A stretch of 64,000 nucleotides of DNA from Paraspadella gotoi. Its lineage: Eukaryota > Chaetognatha. Location: the NCBI GenBank assembly GCA_051294375.1, contig CM119266.1:6093431-6157430 (forward strand). Reading direction: 5' to 3'. The notes under the pieces were generated by a model, which saw only the letters and a list, made by a program, of their open reading frames with translations, made no database searches and was not told the origin of the DNA. This document shows, in pieces, positions 1-10,409 of the stretch. The first letter of the stretch is position 1; each line of letters begins with the position of its first letter. Both the position numbers and the translations under genes were made by a program.

Positions 1-550
1 AATTCAGTTTCACTTTAGGAAGAAGAATTTCATGGAGAGATGAATAAACAAAACTGGAGAAGTGGAGATAATTGATTGTAGAAGAAGTTTATTTTGAGTT
101 TATTTTACATTTTAAATTGAATGTGTAGTAGAAACGTTACAAGATTACTTCCTCTCTGTAACTCTACTAAAGATTGGCTGCAACCTAAAATAACAACAAC
201 AACAAAATTTACTGAATGATTCATAGTCTACGTGAATAGGAGAAGAAATGAAATCGTCATTCCTCCGAATTGAAGATTTTCTGGGCGGAAATCGAAAATA
301 TCCCGCAATTGACTTCATTTGCAGATTCACTCCGATCTAAATGGACCGAGTCGTAAATTGAGCCGGTAGAGGATCGATTGCCTTGCTGATGGACACCTGA
401 TGGTCGTAATTAAGGGTGGACGGCGGCCAACGAGGCTGAGGCTCGGATAGATCCGACAAAAAAAAAGAGAGAGGATCTCTCATCGTCACAGTACGAATCT
501 CATCTTCTCTTTCCATTGATTGCTCATACCATGCACACGGTGGAATCTAC

Positions 551-669
551 NNNNNNNNNNNNNNNNNNNNNNNNNNNNNNNNNNNNNNNNNNNNNNNNNN
601 NNNNNNNNNNNNNNNNNNNNNNNNNNNNNNNNNNNNNNNNNNNNNNNNNNNNNNNNNNNNNNNNNNNNN
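551..669. other. Assembly gap (N)
   Basis: A run of N ends directly at a (GA)n tract (670-702), so the gap is probably an unresolved microsatellite. Confidence 0.99.
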
Positions 670-702
<33 letters not shown>

Positions 703-703
<1 letters not shown>

Positions 704-1050
704 GAATGAAAAGAGTGAAAATATTGATGATATCGTTGTCTCTATTGATGTCATTCCTGATGCTCTCAATATCGATTGCATCTAAGACGTTTCCGATGGC
801 ATAAATGACAACGTTGAAAATGCCATCAATGACAACCTTGCAGAGGCTATTAATGAAAACGTTGCAATTGCCATTTATGACAACATTGCAGGTACCATTA
901 ATGATAACGTTGCAGAGGCCATTAATGTCGATGTTAAATTTGCCATCAATGACAACCTTGCAGTTGCCATTTATGACAAAATTGCAGATGCTATCAATGA
1001 CAACGTTGAAAACGCCATCAATGACGTTGCAGATGCCATCTCTTTGATGT
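703..1050. repeat. 24-bp minisatellite
   Basis: Around ten degenerate 24-bp units of the form ATGACAACGTTGCAGANGCC run from about 805 to 1045, with more decayed units upstream. One forward frame reads as octads like INDNVAEA but is broken by a stop at 784-786, so I do not call a gene. Confidence 0.65.
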
Positions 1051-1119
1051 CGTCGCTGAATCCATACTTAATCCTCCCTTTAATTCATTCGGCGAATCTT
1101 CGCTGCCTCGAAAACTTGG

Positions 1120-1410
1120 TTGGGTGGCAATTCGTCTTCGTCATCATCTTTGTCATTAATCTTTCTTATCATCTTCGTCATCATCTTCGTCATCGTCTTC
1201 ATTGCGGTCCTCGTCGTTTTCGTTTTCGTATTCGTCTTCATAGTCGTCGTCGTTGTGGTCTCTGTTTTGGTCGTCGTCGTAATCATCTTCATTGTCGTCC
1301 TGGTCATCGTATTCATCATTATCTTTCTTGTGGTTTTCCTCGTCTTCTTCATCGTTGTCATTGTGGTCGTTGTCATCATTCTCATCGTTATCACTTTCGG
1401 TGTAGTCTCG

Positions 1411-1456
<46 letters not shown>

Positions 1457-1500
1457 TATTCGTCGTCGTCGTCGTGAGTTCCGTCATAAGCTTCTTGTAA
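1120..1500. repeat. Degenerate (CGT)n trinucleotide tract
   Basis: Imperfect CGT/CAT/CTT triplets run for about 350 bp, with a pure (CGT)n core at 1412-1476. Every frame on both strands is open here because of the triplet period (Val, Ser or Arg forward; Asp or Thr reverse). No start or splice context supports a gene. Confidence 0.6.
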
Positions 1501-1753
1501 TTTGCTAAGAGCTCAAATATTAATCGTAATAAGCCTCTCATAGTGAGAATCGATTCTCTCCGAGGTCATACGAAGTTATTTTTAGAAATGCGGAATTGCG
1601 ATGAACCCAATTTGAACCAAAATGTGGATCAGTCCTAATTGAATATAAACGTCCCGTTTATTTTCTGAGCTGAGTAAATAATTTTATCAGCAGAAATCAT
1701 TGTAGAAATTATCACTTGTATTTCAAAAGTTATAGTCTGTGAGCAACCGACGA

Positions 1754-1836
<83 letters not shown>

Positions 1837-1904
1837 CTTTCTATGTCTCACTCCTCCTATCTCGATGTATCTTTTTCTATCTTTCTATCTTTTTTTCTCT
1901 ATTT

Positions 1905-2088
1905 NNNNNNNNNNNNNNNNNNNNNNNNNNNNNNNNNNNNNNNNNNNNNNNNNNNNNNNNNNNNNNNNNNNNNNNNNNNNNNNNNNNNNNNNNNNNNNNN
2001 NNNNNNNNNNNNNNNNNNNNNNNNNNNNNNNNNNNNNNNNNNNNNNNNNNNNNNNNNNNNNNNNNNNNNNNNNNNNNNNNNNNNNNNN
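1905..2088. other. Assembly gap (N)
   Basis: A run of N in CT/T-rich DNA, shortly after a 76-bp (CT)n tract (1757-1832). Confidence 0.99.
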
Positions 2089-2639
2089 TCTCTCTCTATT
2101 TCGCTTTTAATCTCTCTTTTCCTGATGCAATTCAAAAATTATTGAAGGAACAACAAGGGATTCAATAACACTACCAATAAAATTAGTTTTTCTACATGTT
2201 TTGCGAGAACGGTTTTTTAAAAAAATATTATTAAGTACGTATATACCTAATTAGTTACTTATTCTTTACAAACATCCCTGATTTACAAATAAAAATTATT
2301 ACCTTAAAAAAACTTTAAATACTAAAAAAAAAGAAGATAATCTAAATCATGAAAACATTTAAATTCATACAATTCATATTTACCTGATATTATACTTTCT
2401 CGAAGGTCAAGCGTTATTCTTCCGTCGTTCGTTTTATTTCCTATTGTTTATTAATTGTTTTTATTATCCTATATTTCGATATATAAACGATTCTATTTAA
2501 AATACAAAACAACAGATTAAAAATGGAGAGAGAGTTTTTTTTTTTTTGTTTTTTTTAACAAAAAAAAATATGAGGAGTCGGAAACGAATGAAGAAAAATC
2601 AGTTGGAATCATGAACGAGGCATCCGTTTGTCTGCAACA

Positions 2640-2679
<40 letters not shown>

Positions 2680-2717
2680 TTGTTTCCTTTTTCGTTTCAG
2701 CGTCTGCGGTCTCCCCC

Positions 2718-2750
<33 letters not shown>

Positions 2751-2917
2751 TTGGCGGGGGGAAAAGCCCGGCGTCTGCCTCGTCTCCGCGGCGCCTTCCG
2801 GATGCGGACGCACTCTTCCAGCCGACGTCCCCGCCGAAATCAGCCGTCGCCATACCGGAAGGTTCTTAATATGCTAATGAGGTTTGAAGAGTGCCACGCC
2901 GATCGCAGGACGCCGGT

Positions 2918-2972
<55 letters not shown>

Positions 2973-3080
2973 AGAGTAAGAGAAAGACAGAGAGAGACAG
3001 TAGAGAGATGGAAAAGCGCCATGCCCAACCGATGAGAGGAGGAGGAGGAGGAGAGGAGGAGGAGGAGGAAGAAAAGAAGG
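2640..3080. repeat. Cluster of (CGT)n, (GA)n and (GGA)n microsatellites
   Basis: (CGT)n at 2640-2680 and 2720-2750, (GA)n at 2920-2975 and GGA-rich sequence at 3030-3075. The open frames through it are repeat artefacts. Confidence 0.7.
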
Positions 3081-3889
3081 GTTTGTTGATGATGGCTGCA
3101 GAAAGGAGGAACTCTGTTGGATCCCGATTTGCCATTGCTGTCGTCGTCGTTGCAGGTTGGAGGCGACAGAGGGTTGTGACGGTTGATTGAATACGGATCT
3201 CTTGATTGATCATTGGTTGATTGGTTGATTGATTATGAGCTATGGAAGAATTGGTTCTAAGTTTAGATTTTCTCTATTCATTAGCTCACTTCATGTTTAG
3301 GGATTTTATATTTTTATTACTTACTTAATACGATCGTTATAAATTTAATATTCACTCAATAATTAGGGTAGACCATTGATGGGCTATGGTGTTTTAAGGC
3401 CTACATGCCTATAATAAGATATCAAGACATATCAAAACCTTGCAAACTTTATAATAATTAGTGCTTACGTACTTGCTCATTAGAGAATAGGGAAGTTGTA
3501 TAATATTTTTTGAAATATTTCAATATATAAAAATCGACGAAAATAATTTTATTCGGACTTGTGATATAATAATTATTTTAATTTTAATATATTATTATTA
3601 AAATCTTCATAGGCATAGTATTTATGACTGATAGGTACTTTTCAGACTTAGTCGAACCAACTACGTACGACCTTACGTGTTCTATACATTTTTATTGATA
3701 TACATATTTTAATAAGTCGAGAATATTATTCTTTTCGACCGGTGACTCTTTCGAGTTGTGAACCGGTGAAGACGGAGGCGTGAGTCGAGGAATCACGTGA
3801 CTCACAACCGGTGACGTCATTTGTGACTCAATTCCGGGGTCGTCGTCGTCGTTTTTGTCGTTGTTGTTGTTGTTGTTGTTTTCATTGTT

Positions 3890-3910
3890 GAGAATCTCTC
3901 TCTCTCTTCT

Positions 3911-3946
<36 letters not shown>

Positions 3947-3980
3947 TCTCTCTCTCCTCTCTCTCTCCTCTTCTCTCTCT

Positions 3981-4070
<90 letters not shown>

Positions 4071-4137
4071 TTCTCTTCTCTCGTCTTCCTCTTTCTCTCT
4101 CTTTTCCTCTCTCCTCTCTCTCTCTCTCTCTCTTCTA

Positions 4138-4176
<39 letters not shown>

Positions 4177-4290
4177 TCTCTTTTCTCTCTCTCTCCTCTC
4201 TCCTCTCTCCTCTCTCCTCTCCCCCTCTCTCTCTCTCTCTCTCTCTCTCACCCTCTTCTCTCTCTTCCTCTCTCTCTCTCTCTCTCTCTG
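3890..4290. repeat. Long CT-rich microsatellite tract
   Basis: About 400 bp of interrupted (CT)n, the longest pyrimidine tract in the window, next to a family 1 element fragment. It is a pyrimidine mirror-type sequence able to form triplex DNA. Confidence 0.85.
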
Positions 4291-4308
4291 CGTCGGGAAA
4301 GCGAGACG

Positions 4309-4384
4309 TTACTAGTAAAACCGCGCCAGTGGCAGGGGGCGCCACTGAGGGTCCGAAGCCCCATAGAGGCATTACAGGACATTC
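4309..4384 (-). mobile_element. Diverged fragment of family 1 element
   Basis: This stretch matches the middle of the family 1 element in reverse orientation (ACCGCGCCAGTGGC through GGTCCGAAGCCCC), at the edge of a long CT-rich tract. Its central stem reads CAGTGGC/GCCACTG where the full copies read CAGTGAC/GTCACTG. Confidence 0.6.
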
Positions 4385-5498
4385 ATTGTAATCCAATTCT
4401 GAGAATTAAAAGTCAGGCTTTTTACGTTCAACGTTGAAATTTTAGTCTAAATTTGAGAGGGGTAATTTTATTTCTTTCTCCGAAAAAGATTTTAATTTTT
4501 GCGAAAACGATCCAAGCGAATTTATACATATTCTGATCAAATAATTTCCTATTCTGTTAATGTTAATATGGTTGACTTTTGATCCTTGATTCTCCTATCT
4601 GTAAGCGATGATCAGTTTCGCAATATATCGCTGTACTCTGCAGCTATATGCGCATCGAATTACCAGCAGAACAAAAGAGCAATCGATTTTCTATAGACGA
4701 CGTAATCGAGAGATGTCGCTTTAAGCCAAATAAGTAAAGATTTGTAGAGAAAAACAAAAGACTTAGGATTAATCACATTTGAGAAATTCGTTCTCAAAAT
4801 ATCCCAATTGAGCTTGAATTTAAAAGTAACACTTTTTGAAATCACTTCAACTTTGAAATGCAAAAAATACTGTGAAATTGGTACAATTATTTTATAATAT
4901 TTTATTCATTAAAAAAAAACAGGCTGTGTTATTACTTAAATTTTCTTTTTTTCTTCAACTCTTCTACCAAAATTACTGGTCAAGGATACGATTTATATAA
5001 AACATAAGAAAATGAAACAATTTTAAGGCTGGAAACTTTTAAATGCTAATGAAATTACAGGACATTACTCGACAATATTTAGGAAGCAGTGAGAGAACGA
5101 GAAATAGAGAGATATATATAGACAGACAGAAAAAGCATGACAAAAATAAATACCCTGTGGACGCAACAAGTTTCAGAGTAAGAATGATTTATTCTCCAAC
5201 AAAGTAAAATATCAATAACAGTCAAAAATCTCAGATGCTAAATCTATAACAATGGTATTTACAAGGTCAACGTTCGACAATAAAGAGAAGAGCAAACAAT
5301 CGAGGGTAAGGTTGAAATAAGGTCAAATGGTTTGACCGAGGTTGAGTGTTGTTGTTCGTCCACAACCCCGTCAAATTACCTTAATCTCCCTTTAATCCTT
5401 CTCGAACTTTCTAGAACTTTCATCGTAAATTTTTCTCTTTACCCAAGTTTGTAAAAGTGCACCTATTGGTCAGGATTAAGTTTTTTAAAACTTTTAAC

Positions 5499-5818
5499 TT
5501 TGTTTACAAAGTAGAGAGTTTTTTTAATTTTCTTTTAACAACGATTTTTTTTAATTAATAACAACAACGATATTAACACAATTGTTAAATAGAAAAACAG
5601 CAACAGTATAAATAAAAGCAATTTTTTTTTAAGGTTATAAACTAACAACGATTTATTTTTAATTCGGACATGTTTCGGTACTTATTCGAACCTTCATCAC
5701 CTTTACGATGTAAACAAACTTGCGTTGATGAAAGTTCGAATAGGAACCGAAACATGTCCGAATTAAAAATAAATCGTTGTTAAAAGAAAATTAAAAAACT
5801 CTCTACTTTGTAAACAAA
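5499..5818. mobile_element. Nested inverted-repeat (fold-back) element
   Basis: An outer arm pair of nearly 50 bp (5499-5552 against 5770-5818, TTTACAAAGTAGAGAG and its complement) encloses an inner pair of similar length (5644-5691 against 5734-5782, with GGACATGTTTCGG and its complement). A related single segment with CGAAACATGT and AATCGTTGTTA follows at 5968-6040. No open frame is associated. Confidence 0.6.
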
Positions 5819-6228
5819 ATTCACAATACAACGAAAAAGAAAGAAAATTAAACAAACAATTAAACAATTAAACAAAATTTACAATACAACGAAAAAGAAA
5901 GGAAATTAAACAATTATGCAAAACTTTTAACTTTTAAACTTTTAAAACAACAAATGTCAAAAAGCGCTGAGTGATGAAGGCTCGAAAATATAGTCGAAAC
6001 ATGTATTACGTCTTTGAAAATAATAATCGTTGTTAGTAAACTTTGCAATAAAAACTTTTTTGTTAAAAACAGCAGATGAAAAAATCTCAAGGAGAGATCT
6101 CATTTGATCATTAATCATTTTTCTTGTATATTTAATGGAAAAGTACAACTTTTTTTATTATAAACATTTTCCAAATTTTTCAAATGACACAAGTTATTGC
6201 ACTCAGGTTAAATTCGAATAGAAGTTTT

Positions 6229-6442
6229 TATGGTGGACTAAAATCCACCAACCGTTCTCCAGTGGCCATTGGTGCCGGAGGCAAGTCATTCGCCTCCCAA
6301 CCCGGTGGCCGTCCTAGCAGTAAAGAGGGACGGGGCGCTTTACCCGCCTGTAACACGGTGTTACAGCCTGATCCGAAGCTCAGGGACTCCTTATATTGAA
6401 CAGTTCTGTCATTAACATATAACAATAATTACTGTCTCTTCA
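6229..6442 (+). mobile_element. tRNA-like hairpin element, family 2, copy 1
   Basis: This copy starts TATGGTGGACTAAAATCCACCA (a 7-bp terminal hairpin), carries the GGAGGC/GCCTCC stem and the CTGTAACA/TGTTACAG stem, and ends TGTCTCTTCA. It is flanked by TTTT on both sides, but that is weak evidence in T-rich DNA. Part of the T-arm-like segment is missing. Confidence 0.7.
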
Positions 6443-7189
6443 TTTTTTACTTTCCCGTTATTTTATGTTGTGCATCTTTAAAATAATTAAAATTAATATT
6501 GCTATTTAATACTTCAATAAAATTTTAACTTAACGTATGATATTTTCATTGGAATCAGAAAAAGTCAACAGAATAGTGGAATTAATGGTGGACCCTAATA
6601 GGCCTAAAATTATGTTCCTTAAAATTCCAAATGACGAAAGGAGGGACAAACGTTTCAACCCTAAGTCGTCATGACAACATAAAAAAAAACAAGAGTAAGA
6701 CCAGGATGTCCCGTCGGACCCGGATGTCGCCACGAAGTCGGACGGAGACGCGACACACGACTATGCGTAGTATGCGTACGAATACGATTTTTCTTCCTCC
6801 TCTTCCTTCCCCTATCGCTCTGCTTATCATGTTCCCCATTCCACGATAATTAATTACATTATTAAGTCTGAATTTATACTACTCCCCCTCCCTCCGGACG
6901 AAATACGCATCGCCAAGCGAAATTCGAAGACCCAAAGTTAAACGAATTTCAAGTTTCGTGATCAGTAAACTTTTTTTTGAAAACTGAGGAAATAAAGGAA
7001 ACAGAGATTAAGCTCCCACTCAAAAAAAAAAAAGGAAAAAAAATTGCTTTCCGTAATTAGGAAAAAAAATATCGGTCTTTTTTTTCGTAGCACATTTATT
7101 TCGTTGTTGTTGTTGTTTGATTGTCATGATTGTCGTTAGTAGAAAATGTAAATTGACTACTAATATGTCAATCGAATTTTAGAGAGTAA

Positions 7190-7305
7190 TAAATTTAATT
7201 GATTAAATTTAATTGAATAAATTTAATTGAATAAATTTAATTGACTAAATTTAATTGATTAAATTTAATTGAATAAATTTAATTGATTAAATTTAATTGA
7301 TTATG
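7190..7305. repeat. AT-rich minisatellite
   Basis: Seven to eight units of about 14-15 bp, AAATTTAATTGA(A/T)T, in tandem. Confidence 0.75.
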
Positions 7306-7446
7306 CAATGACAGCGAGACAGGAATCTACATCATAAAATGGCGGCTCAATACTACTAAATATATTTTCTCCTCAAAAGTGTAATATCTTTATTATATAT
7401 TTAATAAAGGGACGTAAAGGTTCGTGACAACAAATAATATTTCTCA

Positions 7447-7525
7447 AGAAGGACCGGGTTCGAACCCGCCAGCCACCGCACGTCGATTCTAACTCGAAAA
7501 CTCTCGGCCAACCGAAACCCCCTTA
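7447..7525 (-). pseudogene. Degenerate tRNA-like sequence
   Basis: On the minus strand, an A-box-like TTGGCCGAGAGTTTT is followed by a possible TCGA-GTTAGAA-TCGA anticodon arm (anticodon TAG) and a B box CGGGTTCGAACCCG. There is no matching acceptor stem, so this is a tRNA relic or the head of a SINE, not a working gene. Confidence 0.35.
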
Positions 7526-8353
7526 CGTTTCTCCCTGGGATCAGGGGGGGGGAAATAAGGGGGGGGGGAGTTAGAGTTGAGAGTCCAAAACGGGGGGCAT
7601 CCCGCATCGAGCGAAAAATCGAACATGTGGCCCGCTGCACGCAAATAAGGGGAGAGGAGGAAGAGGAAGAGTAAAGGTAAGGGCAGGAGGAAGAGGAGGA
7701 GGAAAATACGTGAAATACGCGATTAAAGAAGGTTTGTGTGTGTGTAGAGTTGCATCTGTGTGGATGAGGAAGCGGGAGATATATTTTTTTTTCTCAAACA
7801 AACCCGTAAACGTTTTACTTTTTTTTTTTACTTTTGTTTATTTTTTGCGATAATTTATTTATTTTCGAAGGTGATTTACTTCGCTACTTTGCCGCGGTCG
7901 CCCTGGGAACGAGGCGATTATGTGACCGGCACTAAATCTGACGAGGAAAATAAATGCGTCATTTCATACTGCTACATTTATTTGATCGTCAAGTACGAAT
8001 TATAAATGCTCGAAAAACTGAATGCATTTTTTATAGTATAAAAGAAACTGAAATCAGTATGCAAAATTACAAAAAAAAACAAAACAAATAGCGGATATTA
8101 TCTACTTTACGACCATTTAATCTAATTTAGAAAATCCGCCAAGATGAATAAAACAGCTATAAAAGCAAAAATAAATGTTAAAAGCAAAAGCAAAGAAAAT
8201 AAATGTGCCACAAAAAGGAAGTAAAATAAATCCTGGAAATAAAATATTTTAATCCGAATTAAGAGAAAATAAATTTAATAAATCCTCCAAAGTTTCAAAC
8301 TAAGCAAATCAGCCGAAATGAAGTTTTTTTGTTTTTTTTTGGTAGAAGGGTAA

Positions 8354-8363
8354 GAGAGAGAAA

Positions 8364-8456
<93 letters not shown>

Positions 8457-8530
8457 TCGTTGAGTGGCAGTCACGTCGTCCTTCCTTATCGACGCTTTTT
8501 CCATCTCCGCCTCCAGGAGACAAATCGGAA

Positions 8531-8563
<33 letters not shown>
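8354..8563. repeat. (GA)n tract followed by (CT)n tract
   Basis: (GA)n at 8354-8453 and (CT)n at 8535-8563, inverted relative to one another around about 80 bp of unique sequence, so the two could fold back on each other. Confidence 0.8.
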
Positions 8564-8565
<2 letters not shown>

Positions 8566-9315
8566 TTTCTCTTGATTTTAATTGATTGTCTTAGGATTAA
8601 AAGGCGATAATCATTATCAACTAATTTTATCTTTAGCTTCTTGAAAAAAAAAATTGTCGTTCGAGTGCAGAGACCGCGATACCGAATCAGTATTTCTCGT
8701 CGAAAACTTTGATTTATCTATTTTTGTGATTTTCAACAATGTTAAATTTTATAGGGGGGAAATTTTTAAAAAACAATGAAGATACAACTTTAAAACTTTC
8801 AAATAGATATTTTGAAATGTTATACTCATTATAAAAACATATAAAGATGTGTGTCATATATTTTTATTTAAAAAAGTTTTAAAATTCTCATTTTAAACTG
8901 CATTCCACGAGACCGACTCATGCCCGTTGGATCTGCGATAAATTATAATATCGGAGACAAATCAAACTCGATATTAAAAATCCGACTCCAAAAATGGCAG
9001 AAATGGATCATAAATTGACGATTAATTTCGTCGTAAATGAATTAAACTCGAGTTTTTGACAATAAAAACGATGATAAAGACTTTCTGATTTTTAACTAAA
9101 TCGAAAAATTGTTTTTAAGAAATTATAAAACTAGTAGTAAACCTAAAATAATGCTTAATTTAAGTATATTTATATTTTTGAGTTTAAATGATACCGAAGT
9201 CTCGATGTAAGCGGACAAAATTTCACCTTTAATGAACATTTTTTAAAAATTTAAACAATTAATAATCTTGAAAGCAAAAAGATATAAACTATCGAATGTT
9301 CTCTCCCTTCACCCG

Positions 9316-9328
9316 GTTGCTAAGCGAC
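9316..9328 (+). promoter_or_regulatory. Candidate RFX X-box upstream of rootletin
   Basis: GTTGCTAAGCGAC fits the nematode-type X-box consensus RYYNYY-N(1-3)-RRNRAC exactly, with a one-base spacer. RFX factors drive many ciliary genes, and rootletin is a ciliary gene. The site lies in a locally CG-rich segment (about 9305-9450), some 1.08 kb before the first coding ATG, so a 5' non-coding exon and intron would have to lie between. The motif is short and could arise by chance. Confidence 0.4.
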
Positions 9329-10409
9329 GAAACGCGGACGACTCGCGCTCTCTCTCGCTTCTCTCCCCGAATTCTTTTCCCGAACACAAGGTCTTCGCTT
9401 GGTTGGAGAACAGAGTCGCCGATCCAATCCAACCCAGACTCGGATTATTCGTTTTCTCTTAATTTCGACCCAATTATCTTCCTCAAAATCTGGACCCAAA
9501 ACCATTATTTCCACTCTCGCTAAATACCGCAACGCCTACGGTTTCGAATTATTATTTCTTTTCTAAATTTGTCGAAATAGCATCACGTAATTAATTTTAG
9601 TTCTTTGCGAAAATATGGGCTGAAAGAACTTCCGTATTTTTTAATGTTTCCTTTTCCTGCCCTGAGATTGTTTGCACTGTTTAGCCAATTTCGAACATTG
9701 TTCTCATTTCTGCGAAATTTGTTTTCATTGTTTCGTCGGAGCAAAATACAAAATAATGCGCGGGAAGATTCGAATCTCTCGACATTGATATTCCGCTTAC
9801 TCAACTCATATCCATGAATGCCATACTTTTAAACATACTGGAAACGTTATTGCCCTTTTTTTATGTTTCTTCGATAAACGCTCTCGAGGTAAAAATTTTT
9901 GTAGGTTTATACTCTTAAACACCGGAAAAACTGGTTTTTTCTGTAATGAACGAATTATCGATTTTAATCTTACAGTATTTATTATATTTTCAGTTAATTG
10001 AAATAGTGCTTCGTCGTGCACAGAGGTTTATTCTACTTCGAAATTCTAAAAACCAAAAAAAAAAAAGATACTTATAATCGTTCATATCTTTGGTCGGACT
10101 TAAAAGTGCTCTTCTTATTTATCTCTCAGTGGTTTTCTTATCTAAAAATTGTTCTCTTTTTTTTTTCACGACTCCAGGCGAAAATCAAAAACCCGTAAAA
10201 TTAAAAAAAAACATCAAAAAACCGATTAGAGTTCGTGTCGCTCAAAACCAATGTCTTTGTCATCGTGTCCTTTGTCATCACTTTCGCCAAAACTGACATT
10301 TTAAAAGCCGCATTCTTCAAACTCATCGTGACCGACATCCTCGTTTTACCGACACTATGTCCAATTGTCCATGACCGACTAAACTAAAAAAAAAAAAAAG
10401 AAATCCCGG

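Larger units (their letters stand above)
1..9300. other. Upstream region without a convincing gene
   Basis: Apart from the gaps and repeats listed, I see AT-rich DNA with short open frames that lack splice context, conserved protein content or coding base composition. If a gene ends here, its exons are not recognisable. Confidence 0.6.

Noticed and set aside
1080-1541. Open frames of poly-Val, poly-Thr, poly-Arg and poly-Asp
   Set aside because: All frames stay open because the sequence is a triplet repeat; no start, splice or conservation support.
3692-4396. Long Glu/Arg-rich open frame on the minus strand (234 codons)
   Set aside because: It is a translation of a (CT)n/(GA)n microsatellite joined to a mobile-element fragment; no conserved protein content.
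6184-6399. 71-codon forward frame and its reverse partner
   Set aside because: Both lie in a family 2 mobile element, and the same translated pieces recur in its other copies.
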